Shown here: positions 24,958 to 33,263 of the stretch, in pieces
How positions within the stretch are numbered: the stretch's first letter is position 1
Layout of the letters: every line of letters starts with the position of its first letter
Source of the DNA: Amycolatopsis sp. CA-230715
GTDB taxonomy: Bacteria > Actinomycetota > Actinomycetes > Mycobacteriales > Pseudonocardiaceae
DNA length: 64,000 bases
NCBI RefSeq assembly: GCF_018736145.1
Contig: NZ_CP059997.1
Location: 6,323,501-6,387,500, forward strand
Direction: 5' to 3'
Translations under genes and position numbers: made by a program
Notes under the pieces: generated by a model
The model's input: only the letters and a program-made list of their open reading frames with translations
What the model was told of the DNA's origin: nothing
Databases searched by the model: none

Positions 24958-26178
24958 ATGGGTGGCGAGGGGCCGGTGGTCGTGGTCGGTGCGTCCGCGG
25001 CGGGACTGATGGCGGCGGAAGGACTGCGTCGCGCGGGGTACGCCGGGGACCTGAGCCTGGTCGGATCCGAGCGGGGGCTGCCGTACGACCGGCCGCCGCT
25101 GTCGAAGGAGATCCTGACCGGTGCGTGGGAACCGGACCGGATCCGGCTGTGCGCGCACGAGAAGTTGGCTGAACTCGGTGTCACGGCGTGCTTCGGCGTC
25201 ACCGCGCGCGGGCTCGATCTCGGGTCACGGAAAGTCGCACTCGACGACGGGCGGGAACTCGGGTTCGAAAACCTGGTGATCGCGACCGGAGTCGAGCCGC
25301 GCGCGCTGCCGGGAACCGGCGGGATCCGCGGCGTGCACACGGTGCGGACGCTCGACGACGTGACCGCGCTGCGCGGCGAACTCGGCGACGGGAAGCGGCT
25401 CGTGGTGGTCGGCGCCGGGTTCCTCGGCACCGAGATCGCCGCGGCGGCCAGGACGCTCGGCGCCGAAGTCTGCCTCGTGGAGCCCGCCCCCGAGCCGCTC
25501 GCCGCGGTCGTCGGCATTGAGGTCGGCGGGGTGATCTCCGCGCTGCACCGGGCACGCGGCGTGCGGGTGCTGACCGGCGTCGGCGTCGAAACGGTGCGCT
25601 CGGCCGACGAGGCGGTCACCGGCGTGCGGCTGGCCGACGGCACCGAACTGCCCGCCGACGTGGTGGTGGTCGCGATCGGCGCCGTGCCGTCGACGGCCTG
25701 GCTGGAGGACAGCGGGCTCGACTGCGCCGACGGGGTGCGCTGCGATCGGTTCTGCGCCGCCGCGCCCGGGGTGTACGCCGCGGGGGACGTGGCGAACTGG
25801 TACCACGAGGGCTACCGCGCGCGGGTCCGGCTGGAGCATCGCACGAACGCGACCGAGCAGGGCCTCTACGTCGCGCGCGCGATGGCGGGGAAGACCGAGG
25901 ACCCGTTCACGCCGGTGCCCTACTTCTGGTCCGATCAGTACGACCTGAAGCTGCAGGCGTTCGGCTTGCTCGGCGGCCACGACGAAGCGCTCGTCGTGCG
26001 TGGCACCCCGGAGGGCGTGCTTGACGGCGGCGACCTGGTGGCGCTCTACCGCCGCGGCGGCGAGGTGGCCGGGGTGCTGGGGATCAAGGCGTTCCGCGCG
26101 CTGCGCCCGTTGCGCTCACTGGTCGCCGCGCACGCTTCCTGGGACGAGGCGGTCGCCGCGGCGGAGGCGGACCGGTGA
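24958..26178 (+). CDS. ferredoxin/rubredoxin reductase-like FAD oxidoreductase
   Basis: A 406-residue NAD(P)H-dependent flavoprotein that would pass electrons to a ferredoxin serving an oxygenase or P450. FAD site VVGASAAGLMAAEGLRR near residue 8, PYDRPPLSKE near 42, VIATGVEPRALPG, NAD site VVVGAGFLGTEIAAA near 152, and the second FAD motif VYAAGDVANW near 278. The C-terminal reductase domain begins at PYFWSDQYDLKLQAFG. ATG 24958 is chosen; upstream frame to 24916 overlaps the promoter. No ferredoxin gene adjoins. The stop overlaps the next gene's GTG (GTGA), so the pair is translationally coupled. Confidence 0.9.
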   Translation: MGGEGPVVVVGASAAGLMAAEGLRRAGYAGDLSLVGSERGLPYDRPPLSKEILTGAWEPDRIRLCAHEKLAELGVTACFGVTARGLDLGSRKVALDDGRELGFENLVIATGVEPRALPGTGGIRGVHTVRTLDDVTALRGELGDGKRLVVVGAGFLGTEIAAAARTLGAEVCLVEPAPEPLAAVVGIEVGGVISALHRARGVRVLTGVGVETVRSADEAVTGVRLADGTELPADVVVVAIGAVPSTAWLEDSGLDCADGVRCDRFCAAAPGVYAAGDVANWYHEGYRARVRLEHRTNATEQGLYVARAMAGKTEDPFTPVPYFWSDQYDLKLQAFGLLGGHDEALVVRGTPEGVLDGGDLVALYRRGGEVAGVLGIKAFRALRPLRSLVAAHASWDEAVAAAEADR

Positions 26179-26825
26179 ACACCCCCGACGAACAGGCGAA
26201 AGCGCTTGCCAACGCCGCTTTGGCCGAGGGCGATCCGACAGCGTGGTTCGAGCGGCTCTACGCGGCCGCGGGTGACGGCGAGGCGAAGGTGCCGTGGGAC
26301 CGCGGCGACGCGAACCCGTTGCTCGTCGACTGGATCACCGCACGCGGCCACGGCACGGGTCGCGCGGTCGTGGTCGGGTGCGGATTCGGGCGCGACGCCG
26401 AGTTTCTCGCGGGCCTCGGATACGACACGGCCGCCTTCGACATCTCAGAAACCGCCGTCCGCGACGCGCGCGCCAGGCATCCGAAGTCCACTGTGGACTA
26501 TCAAACGGGCGATCTGCTCAACTTGGCGCCGGAGCTGGTCGGCGCGTTCGACTTCGTACTGGAAAGCCATACGGTGCAATCGCTTCCGCCGTCGCTGCAC
26601 GCGGCGGCGACGGCGGGCGTGCGCGCGCTGGTGGCCCCGGGCGGGACGTTGCTGGTGCTGGCCGCCGTGGCGGACGGGAGCCCCGGCGCGCCGCCGTGGC
26701 CGCTCACGCGCGAGGAGATCGACGCGTTCGCTCGCGACGGGCTGACCGCGGTGCGGGCCGAACAGCCGCCTGGCGTCGCGGATCCGTCGGCGGTGCGCTG
26801 GCGCGCCGAGTTCCACCGCTCCTGA
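26175..26825 (+). CDS. class I SAM-dependent methyltransferase (TPMT-like)
   Basis: A 216-residue Rossmann methyltransferase. PTAWFERLYAAAG and VPWDRGDANPLL near the N-terminus are typical of the thiopurine-methyltransferase-like subgroup. Motif I VVVGCGFGRDAEFLAGLGY is near residue 56, the acidic strand end FDISETAV follows, then FDFVLESHTVQSLPP. It uses S-adenosylmethionine to methylate a small molecule, often a thiol, halide or metalloid. It is coupled by a four-base overlap to the reductase upstream. The palindrome GTCCACTGTGGAC lies inside the gene (26486-26498). Confidence 0.9.
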   Translation: MNTPDEQAKALANAALAEGDPTAWFERLYAAAGDGEAKVPWDRGDANPLLVDWITARGHGTGRAVVVGCGFGRDAEFLAGLGYDTAAFDISETAVRDARARHPKSTVDYQTGDLLNLAPELVGAFDFVLESHTVQSLPPSLHAAATAGVRALVAPGGTLLVLAAVADGSPGAPPWPLTREEIDAFARDGLTAVRAEQPPGVADPSAVRWRAEFHRS

Positions 26826-26833
26826 GTGGACGG

Positions 26834-27838
26834 TCAGGAAGCGTTCCAGGACAACAGTTCCTCGGCTGTCTTCGTGGTGAGGACGTCCTCGGGCCCGATG
26901 CCGCATTCGAGCGCGCGTTCGCAGCCGTAGGGGAGCCAGCCGAGCTGTCCCGGTGCGTGCGCGTCGCTGTCGATCGAGAACGTGCAGCCCAGTTCGGCCG
27001 CCATGCGCAACAGGCGCAGCGGCGGGTCCAGCCGTTCCGGCCGCGAGTTGATCTCCACCGCGACCCCGTTTTCCCGGCACGCCTCGAAAACGCGCTCGGC
27101 GTCGAAAGTGGACTCCGGGCGCTTCTTCTCGCCGAGCAACCGTCCCGTGCAGTGCCCGAGGATGCTTACCCGCGGATTCGCCACCGCCGCCAGCATCCGC
27201 CTTGTCATGTCCGAAGTGGACATCCGCAGCTTCGAGTGCACGCTCGCCACCACGATGTCCAGCCGTGCCAGCAGATCCGGGTCCTGATCGAGCGAGCCGT
27301 CGAGCAGGATGTCGACCTCGATGCCGGTCAGGATCCGGAATGGGGCCATCCGCTCGTTCAGCTCGGCGACCACGTCGAGCTGCGCGCGCAACCGGTCGGC
27401 GGACAGGCCGTTCGCGACGGTCAGCCTCGGCGAATGGTCGGTCAGCACCATCCACTCGTGCCCGAGCTCGCGCGCGGTCTCCGCCATCTCCTCGATCGGG
27501 CTGCCGCCGTCGGACCAGTCGGAATGGGTGTGGCAGTCCCCGCGCAGCGCGGCGGCCAGCTCGCCGCCGTCGGGGATCCTGCCCTTCCCGCGCGCGAGCA
27601 CGTCGGTGAGATACTTCGGTTCGGCGCCGGAGAACGCCTCGGTCACCACGCCCGCGGTGGCCTTCCCGATCCCGGGCAGGCTCGTCAGCGTGCCCGCGCG
27701 GACGTGCTTGGCCAGCTCGTCGGAGCCGATGCCGCCGATCGTCGCCGCGGCGCGCCGGAACGCGCGCACCCGGTAGGTCGGCTCGTGCTGGAGTTCCAGG
27801 GTGAAGGCGATCCGCCGCAACGCCGCTACCGGGTCCAT
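26834..27838 (-). CDS. PHP-domain metal-dependent phosphoesterase with helix-hairpin-helix
   Basis: A 334-residue protein. Residues 1-75 carry a PolX-like helix-hairpin-helix region (LTSLPGIGKATAGVVTEAF) that binds DNA. Residues 100-320 are a PHP phosphoesterase with the metal ligands of GDCHTHSDWSDG, LTDHS, GIEVDIL, ASVHSK, GHC, EINSRPERLD and SDAHA. The nucleotidyltransferase domain of PolX is absent, so this is a nuclease-like or phosphatase derivative rather than a polymerase. It is convergent with the methyltransferase, only eight bases apart. A DNA-repair role is plausible but inferred. Confidence 0.9.
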   Translation of the reverse strand: MDPVAALRRIAFTLELQHEPTYRVRAFRRAAATIGGIGSDELAKHVRAGTLTSLPGIGKATAGVVTEAFSGAEPKYLTDVLARGKGRIPDGGELAAALRGDCHTHSDWSDGGSPIEEMAETARELGHEWMVLTDHSPRLTVANGLSADRLRAQLDVVAELNERMAPFRILTGIEVDILLDGSLDQDPDLLARLDIVVASVHSKLRMSTSDMTRRMLAAVANPRVSILGHCTGRLLGEKKRPESTFDAERVFEACRENGVAVEINSRPERLDPPLRLLRMAAELGCTFSIDSDAHAPGQLGWLPYGCERALECGIGPEDVLTTKTAEELLSWNAS

Positions 27839-27906
27839 GCCCCCGATCTAACCCGTCGAAGGCCCGCCGTGCAGCCGATCGGCGGGTGGTGGGGTAGATA
27901 TGGCCG

Positions 27907-28935
27907 GTGACCACACGACGATCACGAGCGGTTCCGGGGGACAGTAGGTGGGCGCGCCTGCGCAGGCGGTACCGGTGGCTCGACCACCTGGTGCGCGGCA
28001 TCGACCGCTACATCGACTACGGCGGCTACCAGTACGTGGCCTCGATTTCGTACTTCACCCTGCTTTCGCTCATCCCGATGCTGATGGTGGGGATGTCGGT
28101 GGCCGGGTTCGTGCTCGCCGGGCAGCCGGAGCTGCTGCAGTCGCTGTCGCGGTCGATCGCGAACGCGGTGCCGGGCTCGTTCGGGGACAACCTGACCGAT
28201 CTGCTCACCGGATTCATCGAGCAGCGCACCAAGGTCGGCCTCGTCGGGCTGGCGATCGGCCTGTACTCGGGCTGGAACTGGATGAACGCGCTGCGGGACG
28301 CGCTCACCGCGATGTGGGACAAGCACCCGCCGCGGCAGCCGCTGATCCGCTTGGTGCTCAAGGACCTGCTGGCGTTGCTGAGCCTGACCGCCGCGCTGAT
28401 GGTGTCGTTCGCGCTGACCGCGTCCGGTGGCGCGCTCGGCGGGTACCTGCTGCGGCTCGGGCCGCTCGCGCACGCCGAATGGGCGCACACCCTGGTCTCG
28501 GCGCTGTCCATCCCGATCGCGCTGCTCGCCGACTGGCTGGTCTTCCTGTGGGTGTTCGCGAGGCTGCCGAGGGAGCCGGTCGGCGTGCGCAGCGCGATGC
28601 GGGGCGCGATCGCCGCCGCGATCGGGTTCGAACTGCTGAAGCAGGCGGGCGGGGTGTTCATCACGCTCATCGGCAGCTCGCCGACCGGGGTGGCCTTCGG
28701 CTCGGCGATCGGCCTGCTGTTCTTCATCGCGCTGGTTTCGCGGATGGTCGTCGTGATCACCGCGTGGACCGCGACCGCGAGCGACGCGCCCGCGAAGCAG
28801 CCCGCGCCGCCGGGCCCCGCGGTGATCCGGCCGGTCGTCACGCCGCGGCGGGCGCCGCTGGCACCCGCCTTCGCGGGTGCCGTCACCGGTGCGCTCGCCA
28901 CCCTCGCCGTGACCCGCCTGCGCCGCCGCCCCTGA
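27907..28935 (+). CDS. YihY/BrkB family inner-membrane protein
   Basis: A 342-residue membrane protein with about six helices. YQYVASISYFTLLSLIPMLMVGMSVAG near residue 40 and LYSGWNWMNALRDALTAMWD are hallmark YihY/YhjD segments. The last 60 residues are a Pro/Ala-rich cytoplasmic tail. Family members have been loosely linked to lipid or organic-anion export, but the activity is not settled. GTG 27907 is used because no better in-frame start follows; the ribosome site is weak. It is divergent from the PHP gene. Confidence 0.88.
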   Translation: MTTRRSRAVPGDSRWARLRRRYRWLDHLVRGIDRYIDYGGYQYVASISYFTLLSLIPMLMVGMSVAGFVLAGQPELLQSLSRSIANAVPGSFGDNLTDLLTGFIEQRTKVGLVGLAIGLYSGWNWMNALRDALTAMWDKHPPRQPLIRLVLKDLLALLSLTAALMVSFALTASGGALGGYLLRLGPLAHAEWAHTLVSALSIPIALLADWLVFLWVFARLPREPVGVRSAMRGAIAAAIGFELLKQAGGVFITLIGSSPTGVAFGSAIGLLFFIALVSRMVVVITAWTATASDAPAKQPAPPGPAVIRPVVTPRRAPLAPAFAGAVTGALATLAVTRLRRRP

Positions 28936-28945
28936 CCGACAGGGC

Positions 28946-29003
28946 ATGCCCCGAAAGCGGCTTTCGGGGCATCCAAGTCCCTGAAGGTCACTTTCGGGGC
29001 ATG
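28946..29003. repeat. intergenic palindromic repeat, possible terminator
   Basis: ATGCCCCGAAAG-CGG-CTTTCGGGGCAT (28946-28972) is a perfect 12-base-pair hairpin after the YihY stop. CTTTCGGGGCATG recurs at 28991-29003, preceded by CTGAAGGTCA. The unit structure suggests a REP-like dispersed intergenic element that doubles as a terminator for the convergent YihY and DoxX genes. Confidence 0.75.
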
Positions 29004-29007
29004 CGAG

Positions 29008-29442
29008 TCAGCGGCGGCGGCGCAGCAGCGCGTCGATCGCGAACGGGCCGGGGCCGATGAGGGCGAAGAGCAGGAACACCCAGCAGTAGAGGACGGCCTG
29101 TTCGCCCATGTTCACCAGCGGCAGGAACGCCATCGGGGCGTGCACGGTGAAGTAGGCGTACGCCATCACGCCGGAGCCGAGCAGCGCCGCCGTCCTGGTG
29201 AACAGGCCGACGCCCACCAGCACCGCGACGAGGAGTTCGAGGACGCTGCCCCACCAGCCGGGCCACGACCCGAGCGGCACCGAGCCGCCCTGGCCGTCGA
29301 CACCGCCGAAGGCGCCGAACCCCTGCAGGCCGTGGCAGAAGAACAGGGCCGCGACGATGATGCGCGTCAGCGAGATCACCGGTCCGCGCAGCCTGGTGAC
29401 GAGGTCGAGTTCCCGGTCGGTGGTCGTCGTGGTGTCGGTCAT
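29008..29442 (-). CDS. DoxX family membrane protein
   Basis: A 144-residue protein with four membrane helices: LTRIIVAALFFCHGLQGFGAFG, the WWGSVLELLVAVLVGVGLFTR region, VMAYAYFTVHAPMAFLP, and YCWVFLLFALIGPGPFAIDALL. The order matches DoxX. ATG 29442 follows AAGGGGTACAGCG; the longer frame to 30054 overlaps genes on the other strand. DoxX-like proteins occur in thiosulphate:quinone oxidoreductase and in mycobacterial redox-stress membrane complexes; the role here is unknown. It ends with RRRR. Confidence 0.9.
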   Translation of the reverse strand: MTDTTTTTDRELDLVTRLRGPVISLTRIIVAALFFCHGLQGFGAFGGVDGQGGSVPLGSWPGWWGSVLELLVAVLVGVGLFTRTAALLGSGVMAYAYFTVHAPMAFLPLVNMGEQAVLYCWVFLLFALIGPGPFAIDALLRRRR

Positions 29443-29618
29443 CGCTGTACCCCTTGCTGCTCGGATTCGTCGGCCCCGCTCGGGTGCCCTCACCGATGCG
29501 TCGAACGAGCCGCCCCCGGATCGACACTCGGCTCGAACATCTTTGGGACTGGTTTTCCGGAGGTCAACAGAATCCGGCAAAAAGGTCGATAACGGTCCTG
29601 CGCGGCGAGCGCGATACC

Positions 29619-30020
29619 GTGGACGACGTGGGCCTACGCCGGACAGCACTGCGATGGACGCTGCTCGGCCTGCTCGCGTTCGGCGTGCTCGGCATGCACC
29701 ACGTGGTCTCGCCGGAGCCGGAACCGGGGCACGTGCCGGGAGCGCACGCGATGTCCGCCATGGGCACGGCGCACCACGACGGTCCTTCGCTGTCCGCACC
29801 GCCTGCCGGGTCGCACGACGGCCACGGCGCGCTCCACCTCTGCCTCGCGGTCTTCGGCGCGGCGGCGGTGCTGCTGCTCGCGTTGCTCGGCTGGCGCGCG
29901 TGCCGCGCCGAACGCTCCTTCCCGCGCGGCGGCGTCCGCGTCGCCGGTGCCGGTCGCGACCCGCCGCGCGGGCTCCGCTCGCCGGTCTTCCTCTCCCTGC
30001 TCTGCGTGCTGCGGGTGTGA
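29619..30020 (+). CDS. DUF6153-like small membrane protein, His-rich loop
   Basis: About 133 residues. The N-terminal helix (TALRWTLLGLLAFGVLGMHHV) is followed by a His/Met-rich outer loop (HVPGAHAMSAMGTAHHDG, SHDGHGALHLCLAV) and a second helix (FGAAAVLLLALLGW). The C-terminus is Arg/Pro-rich. The pattern fits DUF6153, commonly found next to DUF305 proteins as here (55 bases away). The His/Met loop would suit copper or other soft-metal handling, which is an inference. GTG 29619 is tentative because no clear ribosome site is visible. Confidence 0.75.
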   Translation: MDDVGLRRTALRWTLLGLLAFGVLGMHHVVSPEPEPGHVPGAHAMSAMGTAHHDGPSLSAPPAGSHDGHGALHLCLAVFGAAAVLLLALLGWRACRAERSFPRGGVRVAGAGRDPPRGLRSPVFLSLLCVLRV

Positions 30021-30075
30021 CAGGGGCGGTTCGCCCTGTCCGCATCCAGCACACGTACGAGAAGGAAATCCCAGC

Positions 30076-30651
30076 ATGATCAGGAAGTCACTGGTCGGCG
30101 CGGTGCTCGCCGCGCTGGCCCTGTCCGGCTGCGCCGGAACCGCCCAGCAGGACGACGCGAAGGCGCCGCAGAGCCAAAGCACCCACAACGAAGCCGACGT
30201 CACGTTCGCGCGGCAGATGGTCCCGCACCACAAGCAGGCGCTCGACATGGCCGCGCTGGTACCGGACCGCACCGCCACCGCCGCGGTGACCGATCTCGCC
30301 ACGCGGATCAAGAAGGCGCAGGGACCGGAGATCGAGCAGCTCGATGGCTGGCTCGCGCGCTGGGGTGCCACCCCGGCGAGCGCGCACGCCATGCCGGGGA
30401 TGCCGTCGCACGAGTCGATGGGCGGCATGATGAGCGAGGCTGACATGGCGAAGCTGCGCGCGGCGAAGGGCGCCGAGTTCGACCGGATGTGGCTGACCAT
30501 GATGATCGGTCACCACGAGGGCGCCGTGGAGATGGCGAACGCGGAAATCCGCGACGGTGCCGATGCCGACGCGAAGGCGCTCGCGAACCGCATAATCGGT
30601 GCGCAACAGGCCGAAATCGCCGAGATGCGGAAGCTGCTCGACGGGCACTGA
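30076..30651 (+). CDS. DUF305 lipoprotein (CopM-like fold)
   Basis: A 191-residue exported lipoprotein. The lipobox LSGC puts the lipidated Cys at residue 20. Two four-helix-type DUF305 halves carry FARQMVPHHKQALDMA and MWLTMMIGHHEGAVEMANAEI, with paired HH sites and a Met-rich linker (HAMPGMPSHESMGGMM). Members bind or sequester copper in cyanobacteria (CopM), so a periplasm-side metal role is possible. ATG 30076 follows GAAGGAAATCCCAGC. It is in a likely operon with the DUF6153-like gene. Confidence 0.92.
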   Translation: MIRKSLVGAVLAALALSGCAGTAQQDDAKAPQSQSTHNEADVTFARQMVPHHKQALDMAALVPDRTATAAVTDLATRIKKAQGPEIEQLDGWLARWGATPASAHAMPGMPSHESMGGMMSEADMAKLRAAKGAEFDRMWLTMMIGHHEGAVEMANAEIRDGADADAKALANRIIGAQQAEIAEMRKLLDGH

Positions 30652-30657
30652 CCCGAC

Positions 30658-30689
30658 GAGGGCCGGGGACCCGCTGGTCCCCGGCCCTC
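30658..30689. terminator. strong hairpin terminator
   Basis: A perfect 14-base-pair stem, GAGGGCCGGGGACC with GGTCCCCGGCCCTC and a CGCT loop, lies seven bases after the DUF305 stop. It also faces the minus-strand gene ending at 30728. Confidence 0.88.
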
Positions 30690-30727
30690 ACCGGTCGTCC
30701 GGAAAACGGTGTTCTACAACGGAAGCC

Positions 30728-30901
30728 TCACGAAGCCGCGGCTTCGGGACCCGCCGCGGCCTGGAAGGACGGCGACCGCACGGCCGCGCTGTCCTTTTCG
30801 GGCACGGCGACGCCCTCGGGCTCCGCGGATTCGGTGTTGCTGAACAGCAGTGGTGCCACCCCCGTGGCGGGTCGTTCCTGGGACACGGAGTCGTCACGCA
30901 T
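30728..30901 (-). CDS. 57-residue protein in operon with desaturase
   Basis: A 57-codon frame starting at ATG 30901, with GAAAGGACCGAACC as ribosome site, 21 bases after the desaturase stop on the same strand. The sequence is acidic and Ala/Pro/Ser-rich (MRDDSVSQERPATGVAPLLF, then EPEGVAVPEKDSAAV and AAAGPEAAAS), with no membrane helix or Cys. I recognise no family. The ribosome site, spacing and downstream terminator make it a plausible small gene that could act with the desaturase. Confidence 0.6.
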   Translation of the reverse strand: MRDDSVSQERPATGVAPLLFSNTESAEPEGVAVPEKDSAAVRSPSFQAAAGPEAAAS

Positions 30902-30922
30902 GGTTCGGTCCTTTCACGACGT

Positions 30923-31852
30923 TCAAGCGGAGATCCGGCTGAGCCTGCTCTCGGTCGGCCAGCGGACGTTCCACGCCCAGCCGAGTTTCTCGAAGAACCA
31001 GATCATCCTCGCCGAGATGTCGATCTGGCCGCGCAACACGCCGTGCCGGGCACAGGTCGGGTCCGCGTGGTGCAGGTTGTGCCACGACTCGCCGAAGGAG
31101 AAGATCGCCAGCGGCCAGAAGTTCGCCGCCTTGTCCCTGCTCGCGAACGGGCGTTCGCCGATCATGTGGCAGATCGAGTTGACGGACCACGTGACGTGGT
31201 GCAGCAGCCCGACGCGGATCAGCCCGGCCCAGAAGAACGCGGTCACCCCGCCCCACACCGACCAGGTGATCAGGCCGCCGATGACGCCGGGCAGCAGGAA
31301 GGTCACCACGGTCCACAGCGGGAAGAGCCGGTCGACCAGCTGGATGTCGCGGTCGGCGCGCAGATCGGGGGCGAACCGGTCGGCGTTGGTCACCTCGCGT
31401 TCGAACAGCCAGCCCATGTGCGCGTGCCAGAACCCCTTCGCGAGCGCGCGGGGACCGGTGCCGAACAGCCACGGGGAGTGCGGATCGCCGACGCGATCGG
31501 AGAACGCGTGGTGGCGCCGGTGGTCGGCGACCCACGCGGTGACCGGACCCTGCGCGGACAGGTTGCCCGCGATCGCGAGCCCGATCCGCAGCGCGCGCTT
31601 GGCTTTGAAGGAGCCGTGGGTGAAGTAGCGGTGGTACCCGACGGTCACGCCGAGCCCGCTGAGCACGAAGAAGAACGCGCCGATCCCGATGTCGAGCCAG
31701 CTCAGGCCCCAGCCCCAGGCGAACGGTATCGCGGCCGCCAGCGCGACGAGCGGCAGCAGCACGAAGACCTTGACCGTCACGTGCTCGGGGAGCGATTTCA
31801 CCCCGGACACGATCGGTTTCGGTTTCCTGGTGGGGGTCTGGGTTTCGGACAT
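30923..31852 (-). CDS. fatty-acid (delta-9 type) desaturase
   Basis: A 309-residue membrane di-iron desaturase that introduces a cis double bond into acyl-CoA or a lipid-bound acyl chain using O2 and reduced ferredoxin or cytochrome. The three His boxes are present: HRYFTH near residue 74, HRRHH near 112, and HNLHH near 257. Four membrane helices surround them (VKVFVLLPLVALAAAIPFAW, IGAFFFVLSGLGVTVGY, then WTVVTFLLPGVIGGLITWSV and GGVTAFFWAGLIRVGLLHHV). ATG 31852 follows GAGGTATGC. No ferredoxin is adjacent. A 57-codon gene follows in the same operon. Confidence 0.94.
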   Translation of the reverse strand: MSETQTPTRKPKPIVSGVKSLPEHVTVKVFVLLPLVALAAAIPFAWGWGLSWLDIGIGAFFFVLSGLGVTVGYHRYFTHGSFKAKRALRIGLAIAGNLSAQGPVTAWVADHRRHHAFSDRVGDPHSPWLFGTGPRALAKGFWHAHMGWLFEREVTNADRFAPDLRADRDIQLVDRLFPLWTVVTFLLPGVIGGLITWSVWGGVTAFFWAGLIRVGLLHHVTWSVNSICHMIGERPFASRDKAANFWPLAIFSFGESWHNLHHADPTCARHGVLRGQIDISARMIWFFEKLGWAWNVRWPTESRLSRISA

Positions 31853-32259
31853 GCATACCTCGGGTTTCGTCGGTCCTTGGCCGGGAACCGCCAGCGGGCA
31901 GGGTGGTGCAAGGCCGTGGCGATGACGGGCTCGCGCCGCCGGTATCGGCGGCGGTGTAACGGTTTTCGCGCAGTACCGAGCCGCCGGTCAGGCGGCTGCT
32001 CGCGTTCGTGGCGCGGGTTCCACTGGCAGAGGGGCGGGCGACGGTGGCCCGCTGCGGCGCCGGTTCGTGCCGGGGGCGCCGGATGACTCCGATCTCGGTA
32101 CTGGAGAGGTCCGGTGAGTGGCTCTGACCGGAGCTGCGTTCTTCGTTGACGGTACCCGACGCGTGGCCTCGATGCCATGGTGCCGTGTCGCACCGGCATG
32201 AAACCGTTTCGGCACTGGGTGAAATCCGAGTGTGAATGTCTACTGTGGACGATCGGTCG
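31853..32259. other. long intergenic region, no gene seen
   Basis: About 400 bases between the divergently placed desaturase start and the DUF6292 terminator. I find no ribosome-site-backed ORF in either strand. It should hold the desaturase promoter; no convincing operator was picked out. Confidence 0.4.
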
Positions 32260-32296
32260 CCTCGCCGGTACGCGGGGTGCCCGCGAACCGGCGAGG
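32260..32296 (-). terminator. long hairpin terminator of the DUF6292 gene
   Basis: CCTCGCCGGT (32260-32269) pairs with ACCGGCGAGG (32287-32296), and inner CGCGGG pairs with CCCGCG around a GTG loop with one A-A mismatch between the two stems. It starts exactly after the stop codon at 32297. Confidence 0.85.
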
Positions 32297-32725
32297 TCAG
32301 CGAGCGTCCGGTCGCCGGTACGGGGCGAGCAGCGCGGTGAGCTCGTCCCTGGTCAGCCGGGCGGGCTCCGGTGGGACCGGGGAACCGAGCCCCGCGCGGA
32401 CGTCGGCGACGAACCGGACGACGGCGCGGGGGTCCGCGACGGGACGCCCGCCCCGGTAGGCGATCACGATGAGATCTTCACCGGAATGGGTCTCGATGGC
32501 CGCGGACCAGCCGTGCGCCTCGTCCCACAGCAGCGCGACGTCGCGGCCGGGATGCGCGGGCAGCCGCCAGTCGAGTGCGACGTAGGCGGACACCGGTGCG
32601 TCGAAGTCGAAGGTGCACGCCTCGCCGCCGCTGCCGATCGCGGTGGCGACCTCCGAGACATAGCCGCGAAGGCCGCGGGTGAGGGCGAGTTCCTGGTCGA
32701 GGTGGGTGTCGAGGACCGAGGGCAC
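32297..32725 (-). CDS. DUF6292 family protein
   Basis: A 142-residue cytoplasmic protein. The domain begins RGLRGYVSEVATAIGSGGEAC and continues VALDWRLPAHPGRDVALLWDEAHGWSAAIETHSGEDLIVIAYRGG, a pattern common in Pseudonocardiaceae and labelled DUF6292; the function is unknown. GTG 32725 follows AAAGGCTTGTGCA. An extended frame to 32824 runs into the Hsp20 gene and is less likely. It lies 64 bases downstream of hsp20 on the same strand and may be co-transcribed, which would put it under heat-stress control. Confidence 0.8.
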   Translation of the reverse strand: MPSVLDTHLDQELALTRGLRGYVSEVATAIGSGGEACTFDFDAPVSAYVALDWRLPAHPGRDVALLWDEAHGWSAAIETHSGEDLIVIAYRGGRPVADPRAVVRFVADVRAGLGSPVPPEPARLTRDELTALLAPYRRPDAR

Positions 32726-32789
32726 TGCACAAGCCTTTCGGGAACCGTGCCCGGTGCGGCTCGCCGCCGCACCGGGCGCCGCGAGACGG

Positions 32790-33218
32790 TCAGGTGGTGA
32801 GCCGCTTGGCGTCGCGCGGTTCATGGGCGATCTCGATCCGGCGGGGCTTCGCCTGCTCGGCCACCGGGATCCGCAGCGTGAGCACGCCGTCGGCGTACCC
32901 GGCTTCGATGTGCTCGGTGTCGAGGCCGTCGCCGAGGAAGAGCTGGCGCGAGAACACGCCCAGTGGGCGTTCGGCGACCTGCATCTGGGTGTTCTCCGGC
33001 AACTGGGCGGGCCGCCGCTCGGCCTTCACGGTCAGCACGTTCCGCTCGACGTCGACTTCGATCGCGTCCGGCGAGACGCCGGGGAGATCGAAGACGATCA
33101 CGAACCGTTCTCCGTCGCGGTAGGCGTCCATGGGCATCGCGGTCGGCCGGGACCAGGTGCCCTTCACCTGCTGGGCCCAGCGGTCCAGCTCGCGGAACGG
33201 GTCCGTGCGCATCAACAT
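32790..33218 (-). CDS. small heat-shock protein, Hsp20/alpha-crystallin
   Basis: A 142-residue holdase chaperone that binds unfolding proteins without ATP. The alpha-crystallin domain spans about residues 30-125 (DGERFVIVFDLPGVSPDAIEVDVERNVLTVKAER, then AGYADGVLTLRIPVAE with the conserved G-V-L motif). N-terminal MLMRTDPFRELDRW is typical of actinobacterial Hsp18-type proteins. ATG 33218 follows AAGGAGGGAAGTC. The gene is divergent from an HSP18-type regulator across about 100 bases that contain an imperfect palindrome centred on TTCGAA. Confidence 0.94.
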   Translation of the reverse strand: MLMRTDPFRELDRWAQQVKGTWSRPTAMPMDAYRDGERFVIVFDLPGVSPDAIEVDVERNVLTVKAERRPAQLPENTQMQVAERPLGVFSRQLFLGDGLDTEHIEAGYADGVLTLRIPVAEQAKPRRIEIAHEPRDAKRLTT

Positions 33219-33263
33219 GACTTCCCTCCTTGGTGGTTTCGATGTGCGTCAACGCGCCCTTCT

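Noticed and set aside
22432..25158. A 908-codon minus-strand frame covering the efflux pump and TetR genes
   Set aside because: It is the Arg-rich alternate frame of two recognised genes.
31988..32215. Short minus-strand ORF in the desaturase-DUF6292 gap
   Set aside because: No ribosome site and shadow-like Arg/Pro/Ala composition.
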